DNA of 64,000 nt from Streptomyces carminius (lineage in GTDB: Bacteria > Actinomycetota > Actinomycetes > Streptomycetales > Streptomycetaceae), in contig NZ_PGGW01000008.1 of NCBI RefSeq assembly GCF_002794255.1, forward strand, positions 186,001-250,000, read 5' to 3'. A program made the position numbers and the translations under genes. The notes beneath the pieces were generated by a model, which saw only the letters and a program-made list of their open reading frames with translations, was not told where the DNA came from and searched no databases. Every line of letters starts with the position of its first letter. The first letter of the stretch is position 1. Of this stretch, positions 16,414 through 24,609 are shown piece after piece.

Positions 16414-18075
16414 ATGCAGAGCACGTCCCGAGACAGCGCCGAGTGGTGGCGCGAGTCGGTCATATACCAGATCTACGTCCCCAGCTTCGCCGACGCCGAC
16501 GGGGACGGGATGGGCGACCTGCGGGGGATCACCGGCCGGCTCGGCCACGTGGCCGAGCTGGGCGCGGACGCCGTGTGGCTGACCCCCTTCTACCGCTCTC
16601 CCTGGGCCGACGGCGGCTACGACGTGAGCGACTACCGCGACGTCGACCCGCGCCACGGCACCCTGGACGACTTCCGCGAACTGCTGGAGCGGGCACATGC
16701 CCTGGGTCTGAAGGTCATCGTCGACATCGTCCCCAACCACTGCTCCAGCGAGCACCCCTGGTTCGCCGAGGCGCTGGCCTCCCCGCCCGGCTCCCCGGCC
16801 CGGGACCGCTTCGTGTTCCGGGACGGCCGGGGTCCGGGCGGCGACGAGCCGCCCGCCGACTGGCGGTCCAAGTTCGGCGGCAGCGCCTGGACCCGGGTGC
16901 CGGACGGCCAGTGGTACATGCACATCTTCGCCGCCGAGCAGCCCGACCTGAACTGGGAGAACCCCGAGGTCCTCGCCGAGTTCGAGAGCGTCCTGCGGTT
17001 CTGGCTGGACCTGGGCGTCGACGGCTTCCGCATCGACGTGGCGCACGGCATGTGCAAAGACCTCACCCCGCCGCTGCGCGACACCCTGGGAGCGGACTCC
17101 GCCCCGCTCAACGCCCCGCCCGAGGGGCACGACCACCCCTTCTGGGACCGGGACGAGGTGCACGGCATCCACCGTGCCTGGCGCCGGATCCTGGACGAGT
17201 ACGACCCGCCCCGCATCGCGGTGGCCGAGGCGGGGGTGAGCGAGTCCAGGCTGCCGCTGTACACCCGGCCCGACGAACTCCACCAGGCGTTCAACTTCCC
17301 CTATCTGCGCTGTCCCTGGGACGCCGCGGAGTTCCGCCGGGTGATCGACGCCTCCCTGGACGGCGCCCGTCCGGTCGGCGCGCTGCCCACCTGGGTGCTG
17401 TCCAACCACGACGTGGTGCGCCATCTGAGCCGTTACGCCCTGCCCGAGGGCACCGACACGGTCGCCTGGCTGATGGCCGACGGCCGCGAGCCGGCCGCGG
17501 ACGGGGAACTGGGCCGCCGCCGCGCCCGCGCCGCCGCCCTGCTGACCCTGGCGCTGCCCGGCACCACCTATCTCTACCAGGGGGAGGAGCTGGGCCTGCC
17601 GGAGGTGGCCGATCTGCCCCGGGAGGCGCTGCGCGACCCGATGTGGGAGCGGACCGGCCGTGTCCGCAAGGGCCGGGACGGCTGCCGGGTGCCGATGCCC
17701 TGGGAGCGCTCGGGCCCGTCGTACGGGTTCGGCCCGGGCGGAAGCTGGCTGCCGCAGCCGGAGAGCTGGGGCGAGCACTCCGCCGAGGCCCAGACCGGCC
17801 GGCCCGGCTCCTTCCTGGAGCTGTACCGGGCGGCCCTGAAGGTCCGCCGCTCCTTCACCGGCGACGAGAGCTTCACCTGGCTGCCCGCCCGGGAGGGCGA
17901 GCTGGCTTTCCGCAAGGGCGCGCTGGAGTGCCGGGTCAACCTCTCCGGCGCCCCCCTGCCGCTGCCGGCGTCCGCGGGCGAGCCGCTGCTGGCCAGTGGA
18001 GAGCTGGGCGGGGGGACCGCCGGGCACCACCTGCCGCCGGACACCGCGGTCTGGCTGGACACCCAGCCGCGCTGA
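16414..18075 (+). CDS. GH13 alpha-glucosidase / oligo-1,6-glucosidase type
   Basis: The 553-residue protein shows all four GH13 regions: VDIVPNHC (I), GFRIDVAHG with nucleophile Asp208 (II), AVAEAGVS with acid/base Glu272 (III) and SNHDVVRH with Asp333 (IV). QIYVPSFADADGDGMGDLRG is also typical of exo-acting alpha-glucosidases. There is no signal peptide, so it acts in the cytoplasm on imported oligosaccharides, probably maltose- or isomaltose-like. GAGAGG precedes GTGATG; the ATG was chosen, but the GTG three bases earlier is equally possible. No sugar transporter or LacI regulator is adjacent. Confidence 0.9.
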   Translation: MQSTSRDSAEWWRESVIYQIYVPSFADADGDGMGDLRGITGRLGHVAELGADAVWLTPFYRSPWADGGYDVSDYRDVDPRHGTLDDFRELLERAHALGLKVIVDIVPNHCSSEHPWFAEALASPPGSPARDRFVFRDGRGPGGDEPPADWRSKFGGSAWTRVPDGQWYMHIFAAEQPDLNWENPEVLAEFESVLRFWLDLGVDGFRIDVAHGMCKDLTPPLRDTLGADSAPLNAPPEGHDHPFWDRDEVHGIHRAWRRILDEYDPPRIAVAEAGVSESRLPLYTRPDELHQAFNFPYLRCPWDAAEFRRVIDASLDGARPVGALPTWVLSNHDVVRHLSRYALPEGTDTVAWLMADGREPAADGELGRRRARAAALLTLALPGTTYLYQGEELGLPEVADLPREALRDPMWERTGRVRKGRDGCRVPMPWERSGPSYGFGPGGSWLPQPESWGEHSAEAQTGRPGSFLELYRAALKVRRSFTGDESFTWLPAREGELAFRKGALECRVNLSGAPLPLPASAGEPLLASGELGGGTAGHHLPPDTAVWLDTQPR

Positions 18076-18124
18076 CACCGGCCGGGGCAGCCGCACCCGG
18101 GCCGCGCCGCGGGCCGCCGGATTC

Positions 18125-18165
18125 CGGGGTCGCTGAGACGTACGCCGTACGTCTCAGCGACCCCG
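18125..18165. terminator. 19-bp perfect hairpin between GH13 and TetR genes
   Basis: CGGGGTCGCTGAGACGTAC and its exact complement flank GCC. The right arm reaches into the last codons of the convergent TetR gene. Confidence 0.8.
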
Positions 18166-18957
18166 CGCGCTCCGCGCCGCCACCAGGACCTCGATGCCGT
18201 CCAGCAGCCGCGCCAGGCCGAAGGCGAACTCCTCGTCGGGGGCGCCCTCCTCGGTCATGACCCCCGCCCTCAGGACCTCGTTGACCGCCGGGAAGCGCTC
18301 CGGGTCGGCGAGCCTGGCCAGCAGCCGGGTGTAGGCGGCCATGGTCTCCTCGACCGTCCTGCCCGAGGCGCGGGCGGCCGAGACGAGGTCCGCCGTCATC
18401 GTTGCCTCGCTTCTGACGAAGCCGCTGACCAGCAGGATGGTCTCGATCTTCTCGCCCTCGTCCAGGCCGGTGCCCCGCAGGCAGACCAGGCCCCGCTCCA
18501 TCCAGGCGAGCGCGCGGGGGGTGGTGGGCGGGGCGGTGATGGGGACGCGGAGCATCCACAGATTGCCGTACAGCACCTCCCGCATCGCCCGGGCCCAGTG
18601 CGCCAGGGCGGCCCGCCAGCCCTCCTCCGGCGCGGGGCCCTCCGGCGGCAGCCCGTAGGCCGCGTCCTGCATCAGGACCAGCAGCTCCTCCTTGGAGGAC
18701 ACGTACCGGTACAGGGACATCGTCGAGACACCGAGGGCGGAGGCGATCCGGCCCATGGAGACCGCCGGGAGCCCTTCGGCGTTGGCGAGTCCGACGGCGG
18801 TGTCGACGATCCGGCTCACGCTCAGACCCGGCCGGGGGCCCTTGCCGGGGCGTTCGCGCAGCCCCCAGGCGGTTTCGAGACCCGGGGGCAGGCCGGTGTC
18901 GCCGTCCTTCGCCATCGTCTTCGCCGCTCCGCTCTCCGCCTTCGGGTTGACCGCCAT
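18154..18957 (-). CDS. TetR/AcrR repressor, likely controls the divergent ABC exporter
   Basis: The 267-residue protein has its helix-turn-helix unusually far in (about residues 45-95), after a 40-residue extension. The HTH shows MGRIASALGVSTMSLYRYVS, the classical TetR recognition helix. The C-terminal half is of the TetR_C type found next to DrrAB-like drug exporters. It is divergent from the ABC genes across 88 bp containing two matched 19-bp repeats, a typical arrangement for self-regulated export. The ligand is unknown. Confidence 0.9.
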   Translation of the reverse strand: MAVNPKAESGAAKTMAKDGDTGLPPGLETAWGLRERPGKGPRPGLSVSRIVDTAVGLANAEGLPAVSMGRIASALGVSTMSLYRYVSSKEELLVLMQDAAYGLPPEGPAPEEGWRAALAHWARAMREVLYGNLWMLRVPITAPPTTPRALAWMERGLVCLRGTGLDEGEKIETILLVSGFVRSEATMTADLVSAARASGRTVEETMAAYTRLLARLADPERFPAVNEVLRAGVMTEEGAPDEEFAFGLARLLDGIEVLVAARSARGR

Positions 18958-18964
18958 CCTAGAT

Positions 18965-19004
18965 CTGTGTATGCATTACGCAGTAGCGTGTATGACATAC
19001 GCAG
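18965..19004. promoter_or_regulatory. Twin operator between TetR and ABC exporter genes
   Basis: CTGTGTATGCATTACGCAG (18965-18983) and GCGTGTATGACATACGCAG (18986-19004) start 21 bp apart. They share GTGTATG and TACGCAG, and each is an imperfect palindrome around a GTATG...CATAC-like core. Spacing by two helical turns suggests two repressor dimers on one DNA face. The region is AT-richer than its surroundings, as expected of a promoter. Confidence 0.75.
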
Positions 19005-19045
19005 AAGTGCGCCCCGAAGGGCGGAGACGAGAGGGGGTGGGTCGC

Positions 19046-20032
19046 ATGGCGGAGGAGACGGCGGTCGAGGCGGTCGGGCTGCGGAAGTCGTACGGCCCGG
19101 TGACGGTGCTGGACGGGATCGACCTGGAGGTGGCGCGCGGCAGCGTGTTCGCACTGCTCGGTCCCAACGGAGCGGGCAAGACCACGACCGTGCGCATCCT
19201 GGCCACACTGGTGCGGCCCGACGCCGGGCGGGTGCGGGTGGCGGGCTTCGACGCGGTGCGGCAACGGCGGGAGGTGCGCCGCCGCATCAGCCTCACCGGG
19301 CAGTACGCGGCGCTCGACAAGGAGCAGACCGGAGAGGAGAACCTGGTCATGATGGGCCGGCTGTGCGGTCTGTCGCGCCGCCGGGCCCGCGGGCGGGCCG
19401 GGGAACTGCTGGAGCGGTTCGACCTCACCGGTGCGGCCCGCCGCCGGACGGGGACGTACTCCGGCGGCATGCGCCGCCGGCTGGACATCGCCGCGGGCCT
19501 CGTCGGCGACCCCGAGGTGGTCTTCCTCGACGAGCCCACGACCGGGCTCGACCCGCGCAGCCGCCAGACGATGTGGGAACTCACCGCCTCCCTGGCCGGA
19601 GCCGGGACGACGGTCTTCCTCACCACCCAGTACCTGGAGGAGGCCGACCGGCTCGCCGACCGCATCGCCCTCCTCGACGCCGGGCGGGTGGTCGCCGAGG
19701 GCACCGCCGCCGGCCTCAAGCGACGGGTCGCGGACCGGCGCCTGGACCTCACCCTCGCCGGTCCCGCCGCGTACGCGCGCGCTGTGCGGCGGCTCGGCGC
19801 AACCGCCGTCCTGCGCGACCCGGACCGCATGGTCGTCGGGGTGCCCACGAACGGCAGCGCGTCCCACATCAGGAGGCTGCTGGACGGAGTCGATCCGGAC
19901 GGCGACACGGTGGAGCGGTTCACCGTGTACGAGGCGACCCTCGACGACGTCTTCCTGGCCCTCACCGGCCGCCCCGCCGACCGCGCCCGGACCGCCGGGC
20001 AGGCCGCCGGAGAGGCGACCGCCCGTGTCTGA
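19046..20032 (+). CDS. ABC transporter ATP-binding protein, DrrA type
   Basis: The 328-residue protein has Walker A GPNGAGKTTT, signature YSGGMRRRLD, Walker B VVFLDEPTTGLD and the H-loop-equivalent TTQYLEEADRL (Gln/Tyr before LEEAD, as in DrrA). A C-terminal DUF4162-like domain follows. It energises the membrane protein encoded by the overlapping next gene. The ATG at 19046 has a purine-rich GAGAGGGGG upstream. Substrates of such systems are usually hydrophobic antibiotics or lipids. Confidence 0.93.
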   Translation: MAEETAVEAVGLRKSYGPVTVLDGIDLEVARGSVFALLGPNGAGKTTTVRILATLVRPDAGRVRVAGFDAVRQRREVRRRISLTGQYAALDKEQTGEENLVMMGRLCGLSRRRARGRAGELLERFDLTGAARRRTGTYSGGMRRRLDIAAGLVGDPEVVFLDEPTTGLDPRSRQTMWELTASLAGAGTTVFLTTQYLEEADRLADRIALLDAGRVVAEGTAAGLKRRVADRRLDLTLAGPAAYARAVRRLGATAVLRDPDRMVVGVPTNGSASHIRRLLDGVDPDGDTVERFTVYEATLDDVFLALTGRPADRARTAGQAAGEATARV

Positions 20033-20819
20033 GATCTCCGCCGCCCCGGCGGCCCGGGCCGCCGCGCCCGGCGCCCCGGCCCGTGCCGTGACCATGGCCG
20101 CCCGCTGCGTACGGCTGTCCGCGCGCAACGTCGACGCGCTGGTCACCTCGCTGCTGCTGCCGGTGATGCTGATGCTGGTGTTCGTCTACCTCTTCGGGGG
20201 CGCGATCGAGACCGGAACCCGGTACGTCACATACGTCGTTCCCGGGGTGCTGGTGCTGTGCGCCGGTTACGGGGCGGCCGCGACGGCCGTCAGCGTCAGC
20301 GGCGACATGACCGAGGGCGTCGTCGACCGCTTCCGCTCCCTGGATGTCGGCGGGGGCCCCGTCCTGGCCGGGCACGTGGCGGCCAGTGTCGTGCGCAACG
20401 CCGTCGCCACCGCCGCGGTGCTCGCCGTCGCCTTCGCCATCGGCTTCCGGCCGGAGGCGGGCGCCGCGGGCCGGCTCGCCGCGGCAGGCGTCCTGGCGGC
20501 CTACGTCCTGGCCTTCTCCTGGCTGTCGGCCGCCGTCGGGCTGCTGGCGAGAACCCCCGAGGCCGCGAGCGGCTTCACCTTCCTGGTGCTGTTTCTGCCC
20601 TACCCCAGCAGTGCCTTCGTGCCCGTGGAGACCATGCCCGACTGGCTGCACGGCTTCGCCCGGCACCAGCCGGTCACACCCGTCATCGAGGCGCTGCGCG
20701 GACTGCTGCTGGACCGGCCGGTGGGCAGCGCCCCCTGGCTGGCGCTGGCCTGGTGCGGCGGAATCCTCGCCGTCTCGGTCGCGGCGTCCGCGGTGCTCTT
20801 CCGGCGCCGTACAGCCTGA
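20025..20819 (+). CDS. ABC-2 type permease, DrrB type
   Basis: The 264-residue protein starts at a GTG that overlaps the ATPase gene by 8 bp, so the two are translationally coupled. It has six hydrophobic segments (for example LLLPVMLMLVFVYLFGGAI and FTFLVLFLPYPSSAFVPVE) and the ABC-2 motif LPDW-like MPDWLHGFARHQPVTPVIEA. With the ATPase it forms a full exporter, inferred as a homodimeric pair of each subunit. Confidence 0.92.
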   Translation: MSEISAAPAARAAAPGAPARAVTMAARCVRLSARNVDALVTSLLLPVMLMLVFVYLFGGAIETGTRYVTYVVPGVLVLCAGYGAAATAVSVSGDMTEGVVDRFRSLDVGGGPVLAGHVAASVVRNAVATAAVLAVAFAIGFRPEAGAAGRLAAAGVLAAYVLAFSWLSAAVGLLARTPEAASGFTFLVLFLPYPSSAFVPVETMPDWLHGFARHQPVTPVIEALRGLLLDRPVGSAPWLALAWCGGILAVSVAASAVLFRRRTA

Positions 20820-20867
20820 CGGCCCGGCTGACGGCCCGGAGCGGCCGGTCCGCGCGGGGGCGTCGGC

Positions 20868-22247
20868 TCAGAAGCCGCCGTCCCCGCCGAAACCGCCGCC
20901 GCCGAAACCGCCGCCGAAGTCGCCACCGCCGAAACCGCCGCCGAAGTCGCCACCGCCGGAGTAGCCGCCCTCGCCGCCGTAGCCCCAGCCGGGCCCGTAG
21001 CCGTAGCCCCAGCCGCCCAGACTGCTGCCCAGTACCGTGCCGAACAGCAGGCCGGGCAGCATCATCGAGCCGTAGGCCCCGTAGTAGCCGCCCATCCATG
21101 GTCCGTACGCCGGGCCCGCGTCCCAGTACGGCACCCGTTCACCGGTGGCGGTCGGCACCGTGCGCACCGCCGGGTCCAGACCGTCCTCGATACGGGTGGC
21201 GTCGGCCGCGCAGACCGGCACCTCGCGGGGCGAGCCGCCCGGGGGCGTCCACTCCGCGTCCCGTACCGACGGCCCGTGCCGGGGGTCGAAGAAGCACGGC
21301 GGCCGCCGCTCGGGCAGCTCCCGGCCCTCCCGCCGGGCGTCCAGGACGGCGAGGGAGAACCGGCCGTCCTCCAGCGCCTCGGTCACCGCCCGCATGTCGT
21401 CGGGGCGCCGGGCCGCCCCGGAGGCCTGCTTGGCCTTCTCGTAGGCGTCCAGCGCGTGTTCGTAGTCGGTGAGCATCTCCGGTGTGACACCGGGGGCGGA
21501 GGGGGAGAAGTCCAGCCGGTCCAGCCGCTCGCCGTAGGCGGTGATGTCCTCCTCGACCGCGGCCCGCACCTGCTCCAGCTCGGCCCGCTCCTCCTGTTCC
21601 TGCCGCTTGCGCGAGCGCCGTGTCAGGAACAGGCCGCCCAGCGCGAACACCGCCAGCACGACCAGGAAGCCCACCAGTACGCCGCCGCCACCGCCGGACC
21701 CGCCACCGGCCGGATCACGGTCGCGGTAACCGCCGGCCCCGCCGTCCCGCGCGGCCGACTGCACATCGGTGACGAAGCCGCTGAGGATGCGGTAGGGGTC
21801 GTCGGCGTGCTCCCGGAGGTTGCGCTGCGCGAGCGAGCTCGCCGTGGAGCCCCGCAGGACCGCGGAGTCGGACGCCGCGCCGAACCGCGAGCCCAGGGCG
21901 ACCGCGTACACGCCGGGGCGGCCCACCTCGGAGCGCAGCCGGTCGAAGACGGCGTCGCCGTCGTAGGAGGCGTCGTCGGGCAGCACGGCGACATAGACCG
22001 GCACGTCGCCGGCCCGGATCTGCCCGGCGAGCCGGTCGGCCTCGGCGGCGGAGAGCTTGTCCGAGGCGGCGGGATCGACGTAGACCGGTGTCTCCCGGAG
22101 CGCCGCGGCCACTTCCTCGATGTCCGTGGCCGCCCGGGCACCGCCCGCGGGGCCCAGCAGGGCGACGGCCACGGCGAGAACGGCGGCCCAGACCAGACTC
22201 GCCCGCCGTCCCGGAAACACGAAGGAGAAGGGGCGGTTTGTCCTCAT
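20868..22247 (-). CDS. Membrane protein with TPM-like extracytoplasmic domain and Gly/Phe-rich tail
   Basis: The 459-residue protein has a signal peptide (about 1-40) and an extracytoplasmic domain containing VYVDPAASDKLSAAEADRLA and VYVAVLPDDA, as in TPM-like proteins. A Gly-rich linker, one transmembrane helix (about residues 190-212), a charged coiled-coil-like cytoplasmic part and a C-terminal tail follow. The tail is built of GGGDFGGGFGG repeats, as often seen after TPM and related domains. Function unknown. Confidence 0.75.
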   Translation of the reverse strand: MRTNRPFSFVFPGRRASLVWAAVLAVAVALLGPAGGARAATDIEEVAAALRETPVYVDPAASDKLSAAEADRLAGQIRAGDVPVYVAVLPDDASYDGDAVFDRLRSEVGRPGVYAVALGSRFGAASDSAVLRGSTASSLAQRNLREHADDPYRILSGFVTDVQSAARDGGAGGYRDRDPAGGGSGGGGGVLVGFLVVLAVFALGGLFLTRRSRKRQEQEERAELEQVRAAVEEDITAYGERLDRLDFSPSAPGVTPEMLTDYEHALDAYEKAKQASGAARRPDDMRAVTEALEDGRFSLAVLDARREGRELPERRPPCFFDPRHGPSVRDAEWTPPGGSPREVPVCAADATRIEDGLDPAVRTVPTATGERVPYWDAGPAYGPWMGGYYGAYGSMMLPGLLFGTVLGSSLGGWGYGYGPGWGYGGEGGYSGGGDFGGGFGGGDFGGGFGGGGFGGDGGF

Positions 22248-22496
22248 ACCGCTCGGCTACCCAGCCCTCGTACCGCCACCCGGGGAAAGCACCCCTGTTC
22301 GATGGGAATTTCCGGAAGGCGGGGAACATCCGGATCCGGCCCGATGTTGGAGAGGATGCGGGCGCCATCCCCCGGCGTGCCGCATCCGTACCGGTTCCGG
22401 CCGCGGTTCTCCCCCCTCCCGGCCGGGCCGGTACGACCCCGCGGCCGCTCGCCCTCATGCCCCGGGGGTTCCCCGCACGCTCCACGGAGGCCGCCG

Positions 22497-22856
22497 TTGT
22501 CCTCGATCGGAACCGCCCGGCACTTCCAGCCCAGAGGCACCCCGGGTGACGTCTGCCGTGACCACAACCGCGCCGCGCTGGCCACCGTGGTGGCGGCCGA
22601 GGCGCGTCGCAAGGGGTACGGGCCGGAGCTGAGCGACGAGCAGATCGACGAGTGCGCCGCACTCGCGGGGCGCAAGCCCCCCTCGGAGAAGTCCCGCGCG
22701 GCGATCCGCGCCGCCCTGCGGCCGCCGCTCAGCGCCGCCGACACGCCGGAGGAGGTGGCGGCGGCCGTCTTCGGCGCGCTCCCCTCCCACCCGGTGCGGG
22801 TGGTGGGGCGGGACGGCCGGGAGTACTTCCTGGTCCCGCTCCCGGCCACCGGCTGA
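22497..22856 (+). CDS. Conserved hypothetical protein
   Basis: The 119-residue product (LSSIGTARHFQPRGTPGDV...) contains DEQIDECAALAGRKPPSEKS and ends GRDGREYFLVPLPATG; no known domain is recognised. The TTG start is supported by GGAGG 6 nt upstream, and no better start exists. It is probably cytoplasmic. The long gap before it carries no other gene. Confidence 0.65.
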   Translation: MSSIGTARHFQPRGTPGDVCRDHNRAALATVVAAEARRKGYGPELSDEQIDECAALAGRKPPSEKSRAAIRAALRPPLSAADTPEEVAAAVFGALPSHPVRVVGRDGREYFLVPLPATG

Positions 22857-22877
22857 CTCCCCGTGCCGCGGCACGGT

Positions 22878-23048
22878 TCACTCGGGCCGCGGCTGCCGGG
22901 CGCCCGGCTCTCTCCAGTCCAGGACCTCCCGGGTCTCACGCTGTATTCGCTCGGCCACTTCCCGGGTTTCGGCGAGCACGTCGCCGAGCTCCTCGACCAG
23001 GCTTCCGTAGATCGGCGGGTGGTCGGCTCGGGTGGCGGTGGTCGTCAC
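22878..23048 (-). CDS. Small hypothetical protein
   Basis: The 56-residue product (VTTTATRADHPPIYGSLVEE...) is largely helical and charged (LAETREVAERIQRETREVL looks like an amphipathic helix). The GTG at 23048 follows GAGGGAAAG at the right distance. It converges on the TTG-started gene with a 21-bp gap. Function unknown. Confidence 0.6.
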   Translation of the reverse strand: MTTTATRADHPPIYGSLVEELGDVLAETREVAERIQRETREVLDWREPGARQPRPE

Positions 23049-23374
23049 AGGACTTTCCCTCTCTGCGCTGCCGGCATCGCCGGCACTTGTGCCTCTTGTG
23101 ATTCCTGTGTCACGCCGGGCGCCGTGCGGCGGCCGGCCGCGTAGCGTACCGGTGCTGTCACGCGGTGACACATGGCGTCCCCTCTTCGGGGTGCGAAGAA
23201 GGGACGAACGGCGGGCGGCTACCCGGTGCGGTGGCGATCATGCCAGTCGATCGCAAATCTGTTCGCGCCTCTTCCGGCGGCGGCGATGAGTTCCGGCCGC
23301 CGGGCCGGTCCTCACGGTGTACGCGTCCCCGGGTGTGCGGAGCCGCATGCCCGCGTCAGGAGGAGGAACCAGAG
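23049..23374. other. Divergent intergenic region with an inverted repeat
   Basis: No convincing gene. It holds the perfect repeat TGTCACGCGGTGACA at 23156-23170 (6-bp arms) and a smaller GGCACTTGTGCC palindrome near 23085. Both could be regulator sites for the TIGR03086 gene or the small minus-strand gene. Confidence 0.45.
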
Positions 23375-23998
23375 ATGACCGCTCCGGCACCGGCATTCCG
23401 GCCGCCCGACCTGGAACCGGTGGCCCGCCGGATGATGCGCGCCGTGGCGGGCGTCCCCGGCGACCGGCTCACCGCGCCCACCCCGTGCGAGGGGATGACC
23501 GTGGGCGACCTGCTGCACCACGTCCACGGCCTGTCGGTGGCCTTCCGGGACGCCGCGCGCAAGGACCTCGGCGCCGCCACCGGGACCGACCCCGCCGTCC
23601 GGCGGCCCTCCGCCGCGCTGTTGCCCGCCGACTGGCGCGAGGACATCCCGCGCCGGCTGCACGAACTCGTCACGGCGTGGCGCGACCCCGGCGCCTGGGA
23701 GGGCGTCACTCAGGCGGGCGGTGTCACGCTGCCGGCCGAGGTCGCGGGCCGGGTCGCCCTGAACGAACTCCTCCTCCACGGCTGGGACCTCGCCCGCGCC
23801 ACCGGCCAGGAGTACCGCTGCGACGAGGCGAGCCTGCGGGTCTCCGCCGGACTGCTGGAGCAGTCGGCGGACGGGACCGGACGGGAGGGGATCTTCGGCC
23901 CCGTGGTCGGGGTGCCGCCCGGCGCCCCGCTCCTGGACCGGGTCGTCGGCCTCGGCGGGCGCCGTCCCGACTGGTCGCCGGCCGCGCTCCGGGAGTAG
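23375..23998 (+). CDS. TIGR03086 family protein (DinB-like, mycothiol-dependent maleylpyruvate isomerase fold)
   Basis: The 207-residue protein shows TPCEGMTVGDLLHHVHGLS near the N-terminus and the ELLLHGWDLARATGQ motif. Its histidines (HHVHG, LLHGWD) would form the metal site of this four-helix fold. Family members are thought to act as thiol (mycothiol)-dependent transferases. AGGAGGAGG precedes the ATG. It stands alone and its substrate is unknown. Confidence 0.85.
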   Translation: MTAPAPAFRPPDLEPVARRMMRAVAGVPGDRLTAPTPCEGMTVGDLLHHVHGLSVAFRDAARKDLGAATGTDPAVRRPSAALLPADWREDIPRRLHELVTAWRDPGAWEGVTQAGGVTLPAEVAGRVALNELLLHGWDLARATGQEYRCDEASLRVSAGLLEQSADGTGREGIFGPVVGVPPGAPLLDRVVGLGGRRPDWSPAALRE

Positions 23999-24017
23999 TC
24001 CTGGAAGCGGCGGAGGG

Positions 24018-24051
24018 AACCGGTCCCGGCCGGGACCGGTTGGGCTAACAT
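24018..24051 (+). promoter_or_regulatory. 24-bp perfect palindrome and -10 box before the DUF6412-YidC operon
   Basis: AACCGGTCCCGG and its exact complement (24018-24041) are immediately followed by a good -10 TAACAT at 24046-24051. The palindrome therefore sits where the -35 should be. It may be an operator, or a terminator of the upstream gene placed against the promoter. Confidence 0.55.
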
Positions 24052-24108
24052 CGTCCGCAGCCGCTCCCGCGCCCGCGGGCCAGGCGGCGCGGACGCGGGG
24101 AGGTGCGG

Positions 24109-24483
24109 ATGCCGTACGGCGGTTCGACCGGCCGTGAGCCCTCCCTCCGTCGGTGGCGGCCGGGCACGGGCCCGCGCTCGCCGCTCCTGCTGGTTCCCCC
24201 GGCAGTACTGACCCTGCTGGCGCTCCTGACCGGTCTGCAACCGGGGCAGGGCGGCCTGGCGACCACCGCGGTGGCACTCGCCGCGACCGCCGCCGCGGGT
24301 ACCGCCCTCGCCGTGGCCGCCCTCCTGGCCGCACGTCTGGCCCGGCCCGCGCCGCCGGCCCGGATCCGGACCGCGCTGCGCGACCGGGAACGCCGTACCG
24401 CCTTCCTGCCGCAGCGCGATCCCGACGCCGCGGGCCGGCCCCGGCCCCGGGCTCCCGGCCGTCCCCTCCCGACGGCCGGGTAG
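24109..24483 (+). CDS. DUF6412 small membrane protein
   Basis: The 124-residue product has two hydrophobic helices (LLLVPPAVLTLLALLTGL and a second Ala/Leu-rich one) followed by a basic tail with RIRTALRDRERRTAFLPQRD. This matches small proteins encoded just before an extra YidC in actinomycetes. GGGGAGG precedes the ATG; the GTG six bases earlier is an alternative. It is likely a partner of the insertase encoded next (inference from gene order). Confidence 0.7.
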   Translation: MPYGGSTGREPSLRRWRPGTGPRSPLLLVPPAVLTLLALLTGLQPGQGGLATTAVALAATAAAGTALAVAALLAARLARPAPPARIRTALRDRERRTAFLPQRDPDAAGRPRPRAPGRPLPTAG

Positions 24484-24609
24484 CCGCGGCTCTCCTCTCC
24501 CGGATCTCCGGACGCCCCGGAGCACCCCGGCCGGGGGCCGTGTCCGCACGGCTCGTCACGCCGAAAAAGCTCCGTCCGGCACGACGAGACCCCGGGAGGG
24601 ATCCCCTTC

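Noticed and set aside
20868..21010. Repeated CCGCCGAAGTCGCCACCGCC units as a CRISPR-like or satellite repeat
   Set aside because: The repeats encode the Gly/Phe-rich tail (GGGDFGGGFGG) of a membrane protein and have no unique spacers.
23172..23378. 68-codon plus-strand ORF in the divergent gap before the TIGR03086 gene
   Set aside because: There is no ribosome-binding site, it has Arg/Ala/Pro-rich composition, and it overlaps the well-placed next start.
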